In this document: positions 1-8,570 of the stretch, in pieces
Layout: each line of letters begins with the position of its first letter
Numbering within the stretch: position 1 is the first letter of the stretch
From: an uncultured Candidatus Planktophila sp.
GTDB taxonomy: Bacteria; Actinomycetota; Actinomycetes; Nanopelagicales; Nanopelagicaceae
Assembly (NCBI GenBank): GCA_937927965.1
Contig: CALEZA010000143.1
Location: 1-11,612, forward strand
Length of the DNA: 11,612 bases
Reading direction: 5' to 3'
Translations under genes and position numbers: made by a program
Notes under the pieces: model-generated
What the model was told of the DNA's origin: nothing
The model's database searches: none
Seen by the model: only the letters and a program-made list of their open reading frames with translations

Positions 1-135
1 TGGAAGCCAGGCTTCGAAGCACAGCGCGAAGAGTGGGAGCGTCAGTACGCTGAAGCTCAGCAGCGCTTCCTTGCTCACAAGAAGCAGAAGGCTGAAGCAC
101 AGGCAGCAGAAGCTGCAGCAACTCCAGCAGAGTAA
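1..135 (+). CDS. rpsA: 30S ribosomal protein S1, C-terminal fragment (5' end outside window)
   Basis: This is the last 44 codons of a frame that enters from the left edge and ends at TAA 133-135. The peptide begins WKPGFEAQREEWERQYAEAQ and continues as an Ala/Gln/Lys-rich probable helix ending in ATPAE. That matches the charged segment that follows the final S1 (OB-fold) domain of actinobacterial S1; the M. tuberculosis protein has a closely similar EGFEKQRAEWEARYAEAE stretch as I remember it. S1 binds mRNA on the small ribosomal subunit and helps translation initiation. The RNA-binding domains lie outside the window. The tail stops about 25 residues after this motif and lacks the longer Ser/Gly-rich extension seen in mycobacteria. 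rpsA followed by coaE is the usual actinobacterial order, which supports the call. GCA-rich Ala codons resemble those of gap and fit high expression. Confidence 0.85.
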   Translation, partial: WKPGFEAQREEWERQYAEAQQRFLAHKKQKAEAQAAEAAATPAE

Positions 136-146
136 GTAGTTCACTC

Positions 147-190
147 AAGAAGGCCCTCTGTCATCTGATTGGGGGCCTTCTTCTTTCTCC
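147..190 (+). terminator. Rho-independent terminator after rpsA
   Basis: A perfect 10-bp stem pairs AAGAAGGCCC (147-156) with GGGCCTTCTT (173-182) around a 16-nt loop and is followed by a pyrimidine/T-rich tail (CTTTCTCC). It starts 11 nt after the rpsA stop codon. It should end the rpsA transcript and separate it from the coaE-whiA unit. Because the stem begins AAGAAGG and ends CCTTCTT, it is fairly symmetrical, but no gene on the - strand would use it here. Confidence 0.85.
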
Positions 191-228
191 TAAAAGATAT
201 TTCGACTGGTTCTCGGTAAGGTTCACGC
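191..228 (+). promoter_or_regulatory. Short leader before coaE; ribosome-binding site and possible promoter
   Basis: Only 38 nt separate the terminator tail from the coaE ATG. AAGG at 218-221, seven bases before the ATG, is a plausible Shine-Dalgarno core. An AT-rich patch at 191-202 (TAAAAGATATTT) is the only -10-like sequence. Any matching -35 would fall inside the terminator hairpin (TTGGGG at 169-174 is one weak candidate, 16 nt upstream of TAAAAG). No LexA-type palindrome is visible. The ribosome-binding site is reasonably likely; the promoter is a guess. Confidence 0.35.
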
Positions 229-822
229 ATGAAGATTGTGGGGCTTACAGGGGGAATCGGTGCAGGTAAATCCACCGTGTCCAATATGTTTGCCCAACTC
301 GGAGCTCTCGTTATCGATGCGGATAAATTAGCTCGAGAGGCCATTGAACCTGGTTCGAGTGGTTTTAAAGAAGTTGTCCAACACTTCGGTGAATCAATTT
401 TGGTGGACGGAGAAATCGATCGCCAAAAGTTAGGCAGCATCGTCTTTAAGGATTCTGGAAAGCGCAAAGAGTTGGAAGCGATAGTCCATCCTCGAGTTCA
501 GCAATTGTTGGCCGATCGAATTAAGGCGCTATCACCTGGAGATGTATTGGTTTACGAGATTCCTCTCTTAGTTGAGACAGGGGCTGCAGACAAATTCGAT
601 TACATCATCACGGTTGAGGCAGATATTGAAAATCGCCTTGACCGCCTCTTTGAAAGAGGGATGGATGAGGACGAGGCAGAGCGAAGAATTGCAGCTCAAG
701 CTTCACAGACAGAACGAGAAGCAATCGCTGATTGCGTCTTAGTCAATGATGGAGATAGAGCTGATCTCTTTTCGCAGGTAGCCCGTCTCTGGGAGAGCGA
801 ACTCAATGCGTCCAGTAAGTGA
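229..822 (+). CDS. coaE: Dephospho-CoA kinase
   Basis: CoaE phosphorylates the 3'-hydroxyl of dephospho-CoA with ATP, the last step of coenzyme A synthesis, in the cytoplasm. The 197-residue protein opens with the P-loop GGIGAGKST (residues 8-16), has the IDAD motif (29-32) for substrate and metal handling, a central EIPLLVE motif (110-116), the arginine-rich lid (ERRIAAQ, 151-157) and the closing LVNDG (171-175), all in the family order. Length is standard for a single-domain CoaE; it lacks the C-terminal GrpB/UPF0157-like extension found on mycobacterial CoaE. The ATG at 229 has AAGG seven bases upstream, and the P-loop sits where expected for this start. The stop lies 17 nt inside uvrB, so the two are probably translationally coupled. 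It is the first gene after the rpsA terminator and probably heads the transcription unit. Confidence 0.96.
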   Translation: MKIVGLTGGIGAGKSTVSNMFAQLGALVIDADKLAREAIEPGSSGFKEVVQHFGESILVDGEIDRQKLGSIVFKDSGKRKELEAIVHPRVQQLLADRIKALSPGDVLVYEIPLLVETGAADKFDYIITVEADIENRLDRLFERGMDEDEAERRIAAQASQTEREAIADCVLVNDGDRADLFSQVARLWESELNASSK

Positions 823-2875
823 AGTTCAGCGCAAGGTTGCTCCATTTCAGGTAATCAGCGATTATGTGCCAGCAGGAGATCAGCCCGCTGCGATCGAAGA
901 GATCGCACGCCGTATCAATGCAGGTGAGCGTGATGTAGTTCTGCTTGGAGCTACAGGAACTGGAAAGTCTGCAACGACAGCGTGGCTAGTGGAGAAGCTG
1001 CAACGACCCACCTTGGTTTTAGCTCCCAACAAAACTTTAGCTGCCCAGCTTGCTAATGAGTTTCGTGAGCTTCTGCCGAATAATGCTGTTGAGTACTTTG
1101 TCTCCTATTACGACTACTACCAACCTGAAGCATATGTTCCTCAGACGGATACATTTATTGAGAAAGATTCAAGTGTTAATGACGAGGTGGAGCGCCTTCG
1201 TCACTCAGCGACCAATTCGTTGCTGACTCGCAGAGATGTCATAGTCGTTGCAACTGTTTCGTGTATCTATGGACTAGGTACCCCTCAGGAATATATCGAC
1301 CGAATGATTCATCTCAAGGTGGGGGATGAGATTGAGCGCAACGCTCTTCTGCGCAGATTTGTAGATGTTCAATACAAGCGAAACGATGTCGCGTTCGAGC
1401 GTGGAACTTTCCGAGTTCGTGGTGACACAATCGAAATCATTCCCATGTATGAAGAGCTTGCCATTCGCATTGAGATGTTCGGGGATGAGATTGAGCAGAT
1501 TACAACTCTTAATCCATTAACAGGTGAAATTGTTAGGGATGAGGAGGAGATGTATATCTTCCCAGCTACCCACTACGCCGCTGGCCCAGAGACTATGAAG
1601 AGGGCGATGAGCGATATTCAAGATGAATTGCAAATTCAGCTCAACACCTTCATCAAACAAAACAAACTTCTTGAAGAGCAGCGTCTGCGAATGCGAACTA
1701 CATTCGATCTTGAGATGATGGAGCAACTTGGATTTTGTTCAGGAATTGAGAACTACTCTCGCCACTTGGATGGTCGCGAACCTGGCTCGGCCCCTAACTG
1801 TCTTCTCGATTATTTTCCTGAGGACTTCCTTCTCGTCATCGATGAAAGCCATGTGACGGTCCCACAGATAGGCGCTATGTATGAGGGGGATGCTTCCCGC
1901 AAGAGAACTCTCGTGGAACATGGATTCCGACTTCCAAGTGCACTCGATAATAGACCTTTGAAGTGGCCAGAATTTCAAGAGCGTGTGGGACAAACAATTT
2001 ATCTATCCGCAACTCCAGGTAAGTATGAACTTGAGAAAGTTAAGGGAGATGTTGTTGAGCAAGTTATCCGCCCAACTGGCCTTATAGATCCAAAAATTGT
2101 CATCAAACCAATCAAGGGTCAGATTGATGATCTTCTCAATGAAATCAATATTCGAGCAGAGCGCAATGAGAGAGTTCTAGTCACCACCCTTACCAAAAAG
2201 ATGTCAGAGGATCTCACGGATTACTTACAGGAGAGGGGAGTGAGAGTTCGATACCTCCATTCTGAGGTTGACACCTTGCGTCGAGTTGAACTTCTTCGGG
2301 AGCTTAGATCTGGTGAATACGATGTGTTGATTGGAATTAACTTGCTCAGAGAGGGTTTGGATCTTCCTGAGGTATCTCTAGTCTCCATTTTGGATGCAGA
2401 CAAGGAAGGATTCCTGCGTTCTGCCACATCACTCATCCAGACCATTGGCCGTGCTGCCCGAAATGTCTCAGGTGAGGTTCATATGTATGCAGATAACATC
2501 ACTGCATCCATGGAGAAAGCTATTGATGAGACCAATCGACGCAGAGCAAAGCAAGTTGCTTATAACCTTGAAAAGGGAGTGGATCCGCAGCCTCTTAGAA
2601 AGAAGATTGCCGATATAACCGACCTGATTGCCCGTGAGAGTGATGACACAGACGAACTTATCGCTGGAATAAAGGGAGCCGCTAAAGGAATTCCATTCGT
2701 TGAGCGAGGCAAGGGAACCTTGGCACGCCAAGAGCTCGCTGCATTGATAGGCTCCCTCACCGAGCAGATGCGCGGCGCGGCAGATGAACTTCAGTTTGAA
2801 CTTGCTGGGCGACTTCGAGATGAAATCAAAGAGTTGAAGCGAGAGTTGAGATCAATGGAAGAGGCGGGACATTAG
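806..2875 (+). CDS. uvrB: UvrABC excinuclease subunit B (DNA damage-verifying helicase)
   Basis: UvrB receives damaged DNA from UvrA, inserts a beta-hairpin between the strands to verify the lesion, and recruits UvrC for incision. The 689-residue protein is full length. Visible motifs are Walker A GATGTGKS (48-55), the aromatic hairpin [17 protein letters not shown] (101-117), Walker B DESH (346-349), YLSATPG (399-405), [11 protein letters not shown] (513-523), helicase motif [11 protein letters not shown] (545-553), and the C-terminal UVR helix pair (about 650-683) that contacts UvrC. The ATG at 806 gives the N-terminus [14 protein letters not shown], typical of actinobacterial UvrB, and has GGGAG about 10 nt upstream. 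The start lies inside the last codons of coaE (17-nt overlap), and the TAG stop shares its G with the uvrA GTG. No internal damage or missing catalytic residue was seen. Confidence 0.98.
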   Translation: MRPVSEVQRKVAPFQVISDYVPAGDQPAAIEEIARRINAGERDVVLLGATGTGKSATTAWLVEKLQRPTLVLAPNKTLAAQLANEFRELLPNNAVEYFVSYYDYYQPEAYVPQTDTFIEKDSSVNDEVERLRHSATNSLLTRRDVIVVATVSCIYGLGTPQEYIDRMIHLKVGDEIERNALLRRFVDVQYKRNDVAFERGTFRVRGDTIEIIPMYEELAIRIEMFGDEIEQITTLNPLTGEIVRDEEEMYIFPATHYAAGPETMKRAMSDIQDELQIQLNTFIKQNKLLEEQRLRMRTTFDLEMMEQLGFCSGIENYSRHLDGREPGSAPNCLLDYFPEDFLLVIDESHVTVPQIGAMYEGDASRKRTLVEHGFRLPSALDNRPLKWPEFQERVGQTIYLSATPGKYELEKVKGDVVEQVIRPTGLIDPKIVIKPIKGQIDDLLNEINIRAERNERVLVTTLTKKMSEDLTDYLQERGVRVRYLHSEVDTLRRVELLRELRSGEYDVLIGINLLREGLDLPEVSLVSILDADKEGFLRSATSLIQTIGRAARNVSGEVHMYADNITASMEKAIDETNRRRAKQVAYNLEKGVDPQPLRKKIADITDLIARESDDTDELIAGIKGAAKGIPFVERGKGTLARQELAALIGSLTEQMRGAADELQFELAGRLRDEIKELKRELRSMEEAGH

Positions 2876-5763
2876 TGAGCATTGAAAAGTTGGTTATTCG
2901 CGGAGCACGCGAACATAACCTCAAGGATGTTTCACTGGAGCTCCCACGAGATGCGCTCATCGTCTTTACCGGTCTCTCAGGTTCTGGTAAATCCTCTCTT
3001 GCTTTCGACACAATCTTTGCTGAAGGACAGCGCCGCTATGTGGAGTCACTTTCAGCATATGCCCGTCAATTCTTAGGGCAGATGGATAAGCCCGATGTTG
3101 ATTTTATTGAGGGCCTTTCTCCTGCAGTTTCTATCGATCAGAAGTCCACCAATCGAAATCCGCGATCCACGGTTGGAACTATTACAGAGGTGTATGACTA
3201 CCTTCGCCTTCTCTTTGCTCGTGCTGGCCGTCCACACTGCCCTAGTTGCGGCAAGGCAGTCTCTCGCCAATCTCCTCAACAGATTGTTGATCAAATTCTC
3301 ACAATGCCTGCAACCACAAAGTTTCAGGTCCTTGCTCCAGTAGTTCGCGAGAGAAAGGGAGAATTTGTAGATCTCTTTAGCGACCTGATTACTCAGGGCT
3401 ATTCAAGAGCTCGTGTTGATGGAGAGACGATTCAATTGGCAGAAGCTCCTAAATTAAAGAAGCAGGAGAAGCACACGATTGAAGTTGTCGTCGATCGCCT
3501 CACAGCAAAGGCTGAGAGTAAATCTCGATTGACCGACTCAATTGAAACCGCACTCAAGCTAGCCAGTGGTCTTGTTATTCTCGATTTTGTTGATGCAAAG
3601 GGTGATGAAAAGGAGCGCGTCTTTAGCGAGCACCTTGCATGCCATGACTGCAATCTCTCCTTCGAGGAGCTCGAACCGCGATCATTTTCTTTCAACTCAC
3701 CTTTTGGTGCGTGTCCAGAGTGTTCTGGAATTGGCACAAAACTCGAAGTGGATGAAGAACTCATCATTCCTGATGATTCAATTTCAATTAACGATGGAGC
3801 AATTGCTCCATGGGCTGGCGGACAGTCGTCTGAGTATTTCCTTCGTCTCCTTGAGGCTCTTGCAGGGGAGATGAAGTTCAGTCTTGATACCCCATGGAAA
3901 AAGCTCTCCGTCAAAGCTAAAGATGCTGTCATTAATGGATTCGATTATGAGGTCCATGTAAAGTACAAGAATCGCTATGGAAGAGTTCGCAACTACTCCA
4001 CTGGATTTGAAGGTGTAATTCCATTTATCCATCGTCGCCACTCTGAGACTGACAGCGATTACAGCCGCGAGAAATATGAAGCATATATGCGCGAGACACC
4101 ATGTCCTGCATGTAAAGGTGCTCGCCTTAAGCCAGAGGTACTAGCTGTCACAATTGGCGGAAAATCGATTGCCGAAGTGTGTCTTCTATCCATAGATGAC
4201 TGTGCAACTTTCCTCAAAGGTATTGAACTTAACTCTCGAGAGGCTCAAATCGCTGAGCGAGTAATGAAAGAAGTTCATGCACGCTTGGGCTTCCTTCTCG
4301 ATGTTGGATTAGATTACCTCTCACTTGATCGCCCTGCTGCAACGCTCTCAGGTGGAGAAGCTCAACGCATCCGTTTAGCAACTCAAATTGGTTCAGGGCT
4401 TGTCGGTGTTCTCTATGTGCTGGATGAGCCAAGTATCGGTCTTCATCAAAGAGATAACCGACGCTTGATCGATACCCTTACTCGCCTTCGAAATCTAGGC
4501 AACACACTCATTGTGGTTGAGCACGATGAAGAAACCATTCGCACCGCTGATTGGGTGGTCGATATTGGACCTGGCGCGGGTGAACACGGCGGAAAGGTTG
4601 TTGTCTCTGGCTCCTATGAAGACCTCATTGCTTCCAAAGAATCAATTACGGGTGCTTATCTGTCAGGTCGTAAATCGATTGAAATCCCAAAGACGCGGCG
4701 ACCTGTGGACCCAAAGCGCAAGTTGGTTGTCAAAGGCGCTAAGGAGAATAACCTCAAAGATATTGAAGTTGAAATTCCCCTTGGACTCTTTGTATCCGTT
4801 ACTGGCGTCAGTGGCTCTGGAAAGTCGACACTCGTCAATGACATTCTCTACACAACCCTTGCGAACAAGCTCAATGGAGCGAGATTAGTTCCTGGGCGCC
4901 ATAGAACTGTGACTGGTATCGACCAACTCGACAAGGTAGTTCATGTGGATCAATCTCCGATTGGCCGAACCCCTCGATCTAACCCGGCAACCTACACAGG
5001 TGTCTTCGACAAGGTTCGAGCACTCTTTGCCGAAACATCTGAGGCAAAGGTGCGTGGCTATCAGCAGGGTCGCTTCTCGTTTAATGTGAAAGGTGGTCGC
5101 TGCGAGAATTGCTCGGGTGATGGAACTATCACGATCGAAATGAACTTCCTTCCTGATGTTTATGTACCGTGCGAGGTTTGCCATGGGGCTCGCTATAACC
5201 GAGAGACACTTGAAGTGCACTACAAGGGCAAGACAATTGCAGAAGTACTCGATATGCCAATTGAAATTGCTCATGAGTTCTTTGAATCTGTTCCGACAAT
5301 TGCTCGTTACCTCAAGACCCTTTGTGATGTGGGGCTGGGATATGTGCGGTTGGGACAGTCTGCCCCAACACTCTCGGGCGGCGAGGCACAACGCGTCAAG
5401 CTTGCAACCGAACTACAGCGACGATCAACTGGTCGCACCATTTATGTTCTTGACGAACCAACAACTGGCCTTCACTTCGAAGATGTGAATAAGCTCTTGG
5501 GCGTTTTAAAGAGACTTGTTGAAACGGGAAATACTGTTGTTGTAATCGAACACAACCTTGATGTCATTAAATCTTCTGATTGGGTCATTGATATGGGTCC
5601 AGAAGGCGGATTCCGTGGTGGTCTGGTTGTTGCTCAAGGCACTCCAGAGGAAGTGGCAAAGGTGAAGGCCAGCTACACCGGTCAGTTCCTTGCGGAGATT
5701 CTTGAAAGTAATAGAGCCTCAAAGGCTCCTACAAAGAAGACTCCAGCTGCGAAGAAGAAGTAG
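2875..5763 (+). CDS. uvrA: UvrABC excinuclease subunit A (damage-sensing ATPase)
   Basis: UvrA is the dimeric ABC-type ATPase that scans DNA for distorting lesions and loads UvrB. At 962 residues it is normal length. The first nucleotide-binding half has Walker A GLSGSGKS (33-40), signature LSGGEAQR (491-498) and Walker B LDEP (516-519). The second has GVSGSGKS (644-651), LSGGEAQR (833-840) and LDEP (859-862). All three zinc modules are intact: C122/C125 with C410/C413, C256/C259/C280/C283, and C743/C746/C766/C769. The start is GTG at 2875, sharing one base with the uvrB stop, with a GAGGCGGG ribosome-binding site at 2861-2868; [17 protein letters not shown] is the usual N-terminus. The protein ends in a basic tail ([15 protein letters not shown]) beyond the conserved fold. 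It sits directly between its partners uvrB and uvrC. Confidence 0.98.
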   Translation: MSIEKLVIRGAREHNLKDVSLELPRDALIVFTGLSGSGKSSLAFDTIFAEGQRRYVESLSAYARQFLGQMDKPDVDFIEGLSPAVSIDQKSTNRNPRSTVGTITEVYDYLRLLFARAGRPHCPSCGKAVSRQSPQQIVDQILTMPATTKFQVLAPVVRERKGEFVDLFSDLITQGYSRARVDGETIQLAEAPKLKKQEKHTIEVVVDRLTAKAESKSRLTDSIETALKLASGLVILDFVDAKGDEKERVFSEHLACHDCNLSFEELEPRSFSFNSPFGACPECSGIGTKLEVDEELIIPDDSISINDGAIAPWAGGQSSEYFLRLLEALAGEMKFSLDTPWKKLSVKAKDAVINGFDYEVHVKYKNRYGRVRNYSTGFEGVIPFIHRRHSETDSDYSREKYEAYMRETPCPACKGARLKPEVLAVTIGGKSIAEVCLLSIDDCATFLKGIELNSREAQIAERVMKEVHARLGFLLDVGLDYLSLDRPAATLSGGEAQRIRLATQIGSGLVGVLYVLDEPSIGLHQRDNRRLIDTLTRLRNLGNTLIVVEHDEETIRTADWVVDIGPGAGEHGGKVVVSGSYEDLIASKESITGAYLSGRKSIEIPKTRRPVDPKRKLVVKGAKENNLKDIEVEIPLGLFVSVTGVSGSGKSTLVNDILYTTLANKLNGARLVPGRHRTVTGIDQLDKVVHVDQSPIGRTPRSNPATYTGVFDKVRALFAETSEAKVRGYQQGRFSFNVKGGRCENCSGDGTITIEMNFLPDVYVPCEVCHGARYNRETLEVHYKGKTIAEVLDMPIEIAHEFFESVPTIARYLKTLCDVGLGYVRLGQSAPTLSGGEAQRVKLATELQRRSTGRTIYVLDEPTTGLHFEDVNKLLGVLKRLVETGNTVVVIEHNLDVIKSSDWVIDMGPEGGFRGGLVVAQGTPEEVAKVKASYTGQFLAEILESNRASKAPTKKTPAAKKK

Positions 5764-5765
5764 CG

Positions 5766-7682
5766 ATGGCAGATCCAGCCACATATAGGCCAACCGACAT
5801 CCCTGAAGAACCAGGTGTCTATCGCTTCTACAACAAGAGCGACAAGGTGATTTATGTTGGCAAGGCGAAGAACTTAAAGAATCGTTTAAGTTCCTACTTT
5901 CAATCAAATCTTGCTCAGAAGACATATCGCATGGTGCATGAAGCTGTGCGGGTGGATTGGACGATAGTTGCCACAGAACTCGAAGCACTGGCACTTGAGT
6001 TTTCATGGATCAAGCAATATCACCCAACATACAATGTTCAATTTAAAGACGATAAGTCATATCCATATCTAGCAATATCTATGGAGGATGAGTTTCCGAG
6101 AATCTTCATCACTCGCAAAGAGAAGAGATCTGGACTTAAGTATTTCGGTCCATACACAAACGCCTGGGCTCTGCGAAATACATACGAGGTACTTCTGAAA
6201 GTATTCCCCGTACGCTCTTGCACAGCTGGAAACTTTGCGAGAGCTCAGAAATCTAAAAGGCAATGCCTCTTGGGTGATATTGGTAAGTGTGCTGCGCCTT
6301 GCGTGGGGTGGGTGACACCAGAGGAGCACAGAGAAATCGCAGTCAAGCTTGATGCATTTATGGAAGCGGGAATGGAGGACATCCTTCCGACACTTAGAGC
6401 AGAGATGGCTCTCGCCTCAGAGAGAGAAGAATTTGAAAGAGCTGCACGAATTCGAGATCAGATTGAGGCATTTGAAAAGGCGCAGAAATCTACTCAAGGC
6501 AATCTCTCTGATGAACTAGATGGTGACTTCATAGCAATCCATGAAGAAGGTCTCCATGCCGCAGGGTCAATTTTTGTTGTCAGGAGAGGTTCCATCAAAG
6601 GCTCTCGATCTTGGATTGTTGACCAGGAGAGAACCTTGGAAGGAGATGATCAGTGGTCCTCACTTCTTTTTTCCATCTATGGCGATGGGACTACTGAAAT
6701 TCCGTCGACCATTCATATCAATCAAGAGCCCGCAGATCGAGAAGCTTTAGGGGAGTGGCTCGGCTCCATGGCAGGTAAGAAAGTAAATTTGAAGGTGCCT
6801 CAGCGCGGAGATAAGGTGGAACTTCTTCAGACAGTTGAGCGCAATGCTCACTACGCTCTTGTTCAATTTATGAGTAAGAGAGCTACTGATGCTGCAGTTT
6901 CGGGCAAAGCACTCATTGAGCTCGAGGAAGTACTTGAACTTCCTCGCACTCCGCTTCGCATTGAATGTTACGACATCTCAAATATTTCTGGCACTTCGGT
7001 TGTGGCTTCTATGGTGGTATTCGAAGATGGATTAGCGAAAAAGAGCGAATATAGAAGATTTGCCATTGATACAGAGACGGCCTCCGATGACACCAGAGCT
7101 ATGCATCAGGTTATCACTCGAAGAATGAAGAGACTCTTGGCAGATCGCCAAGTCAATCACTCTGAAGTTGCTGAAAGCGGTGGAAAACTTTCAAAGTTTG
7201 CATATCCGCCGCAACTCATTGTTGTCGATGGCGGTGCACCCCAAGTTGCCGCGGCTCAGAGGGCGCTGGATGAATTAGGAATTACAGATATCGCCTTGGT
7301 TGGTTTAGCAAAACGCCTTGAAGAGGTCTGGCTCCCACATAGTCAAGATCCGCTCATCCTTCCTAGAACAAGTGAGGGAATGTATCTCTTGCAGAGAGCG
7401 CGAGATGAAGCACATAGATTTGCAATCACATTCCACAGATCCAAGCGCTCAAAAGTTATGTTGGAATCACTCTTAGATGAAATCCCTCAATTGGGGGAGT
7501 CTCGCCGCAAAGCGCTCCTTGAGAGATTCGGCTCTGTTTCAGCCATTCGTAAAGCGAGTTTGGAAGAGCTAGAGACTACTCCTGGAATAGGCTCAACAAT
7601 CGCGGGAATCATCTTCTCTCATTTGAGCGCGCTCTCGAATCCTGGAGTCGATATGGAAACAGGCGAGATTCTCGATACTTGA
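5766..7682 (+). CDS. uvrC: UvrABC excinuclease subunit C (dual-incision nuclease)
   Basis: UvrC cuts the damaged strand on both sides of the lesion in the UvrB-DNA complex. The 638-residue protein starts with a GIY-YIG nuclease domain: GVY at 17-19, YVG at 30-32, and probable catalytic R40 and E78 (3' incision). A four-cysteine set, C152, C167, C175 and C179, matches the iron-sulfur ligands reported for UvrC. A UVR motif spans about 208-241 and binds UvrB. The RNase H-like domain that makes the 5' incision shows D403 (ECYDIS), D488 (VVDGG) and the RDEAH motif with D547 and H550. A helix-hairpin-helix pair (about 570-622, with IPQLGESRRKALL and TTPGIG) ends the protein. The ATG is 2 nt after the uvrA stop, without a strong ribosome-binding site (only AAGAAGAAG), so coupling to uvrA translation is likely. 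Confidence 0.98.
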   Translation: MADPATYRPTDIPEEPGVYRFYNKSDKVIYVGKAKNLKNRLSSYFQSNLAQKTYRMVHEAVRVDWTIVATELEALALEFSWIKQYHPTYNVQFKDDKSYPYLAISMEDEFPRIFITRKEKRSGLKYFGPYTNAWALRNTYEVLLKVFPVRSCTAGNFARAQKSKRQCLLGDIGKCAAPCVGWVTPEEHREIAVKLDAFMEAGMEDILPTLRAEMALASEREEFERAARIRDQIEAFEKAQKSTQGNLSDELDGDFIAIHEEGLHAAGSIFVVRRGSIKGSRSWIVDQERTLEGDDQWSSLLFSIYGDGTTEIPSTIHINQEPADREALGEWLGSMAGKKVNLKVPQRGDKVELLQTVERNAHYALVQFMSKRATDAAVSGKALIELEEVLELPRTPLRIECYDISNISGTSVVASMVVFEDGLAKKSEYRRFAIDTETASDDTRAMHQVITRRMKRLLADRQVNHSEVAESGGKLSKFAYPPQLIVVDGGAPQVAAAQRALDELGITDIALVGLAKRLEEVWLPHSQDPLILPRTSEGMYLLQRARDEAHRFAITFHRSKRSKVMLESLLDEIPQLGESRRKALLERFGSVSAIRKASLEELETTPGIGSTIAGIIFSHLSALSNPGVDMETGEILDT

Positions 7683-7703
7683 CGGATAGGGCAGAATAAA
7701 GCC

Positions 7704-8570
7704 ATGAGCAATCGTGAACTCTTAATTCTGACGGGTATGTCAGGTGCTGGTCGCTCCACAGTGGCACATGCCTTGGAAGATCTGGGTTGGCATGTGGTGG
7801 ATAACTTGCCGCCATCTCTCTTACCCGAACTTGCCACAGAGATGGAGAAGACAGAGTCCTCCGTTGCCGTTGTGGTCGATGTTCGTGGAGGAAAATTCTT
7901 CGATGCATTGAGCAGTGCCATGGAAAACCTCAAGAACAGCTCTGTCAAATATCGCCTTCTATTTCTAGATGCCACAGACCAGGCTCTAGTTCAGCGATTT
8001 GAATCAACCCGTAGACCGCATCCTCTTCAGTCAACAGATCGAATTGTCGATGGAATTTCTAGAGAACGAGCAAAACTAGAAGAGCTACGCATTCAAGCCG
8101 ATGTGGTTATCGATACTTCAAATCTCAATGTCCATCAACTAGAAAAGCGCACTGCAGAGATTTTTGCTGAGGGAATGGCCCAAGCACTTCGAATCAATGT
8201 TCTTTCGTTTGGTTATAAGTATGGAATTCCAGTTGATGCAGATCTTGTCCTCGATTGCCGCTTTATCCCCAATCCTCATTGGATTCCTGAACTTCGACCA
8301 CTTTCAGGTCTTGACGACAAGGTGTACTCCCATGTCCTAGCAAGTGATGGAGTCAGAGATTTCGTGGAATCTTATGTTTCGGTCATTGAGAAGATGATTC
8401 CTGGATACCTTCGTGAAGGTAAGAAGTATGTGACGATTGCAATCGGATGCACAGGCGGAAAGCATCGTTCAGTTTCTGTTGCGCGGGAGATTGCCTCACT
8501 TCTCAATCATGACTCAGGTGATATTTCTATTTCAGCTCATGCCACTCATCGAGATGTTGGTCGTGAATGA
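7704..8570 (+). CDS. rapZ: RNase adapter / nucleotide-binding protein RapZ (YvcJ family)
   Basis: RapZ-family proteins bind nucleotides and, in E. coli, sense glucosamine-6-phosphate and guide RNase E to the small RNA GlmZ. In Gram-positives (YvcJ) the role is less clear, so the molecular target here is unknown. The 288-residue protein has a P-loop GMSGAGRS (11-18), in which Arg replaces the usual Walker Lys, as I recall for actinobacterial members. Other family motifs are VVDVRGG (57-63), RFESTRRPHPL (98-108), FGYKYGIPVDADLVLDCRF (169-187), PNPHW (189-193), IGCTGGKHRSV (247-257) and a C-terminal HRDVGRE (282-288). The ATG at 7704 follows the uvrC stop by 21 nt, with only a weak ribosome-binding site (ATAGGG, about 12 nt upstream). 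The stop overlaps yvcK as ATGA. Cytoplasmic; no membrane segments. Confidence 0.95.
   Translation: MSNRELLILTGMSGAGRSTVAHALEDLGWHVVDNLPPSLLPELATEMEKTESSVAVVVDVRGGKFFDALSSAMENLKNSSVKYRLLFLDATDQALVQRFESTRRPHPLQSTDRIVDGISRERAKLEELRIQADVVIDTSNLNVHQLEKRTAEIFAEGMAQALRINVLSFGYKYGIPVDADLVLDCRFIPNPHWIPELRPLSGLDDKVYSHVLASDGVRDFVESYVSVIEKMIPGYLREGKKYVTIAIGCTGGKHRSVSVAREIASLLNHDSGDISISAHATHRDVGRE

Noticed and set aside
201..214. TTCGACTGGTTCTC upstream of coaE as a possible actinobacterial LexA/SOS box
   Set aside because: The two half-sites have the wrong spacing (2 rather than 4 nt) and the outer bases do not match TCGAAC-N4-GTTCGA. No better site was seen near uvrB or uvrA.
2270..2274. GACAC inside uvrB as a WhiA-binding motif
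   Set aside because: A five-base motif is expected by chance and it lies within coding sequence away from any promoter.
3432..3932. Long open frame on the - strand opposite uvrA (166 codons)
   Set aside because: It lies wholly inside an intact, motif-rich uvrA, and its translation is low-complexity Ser/Arg-rich with no recognisable domain or upstream signals; it is a shadow of the real gene.
4885..5391. Second long - strand open frame opposite uvrA (168 codons)
   Set aside because: It is antisense to the second UvrA ATPase half, has no recognisable family and no independent support; the same applies to the other antisense and out-of-frame open stretches in the window.
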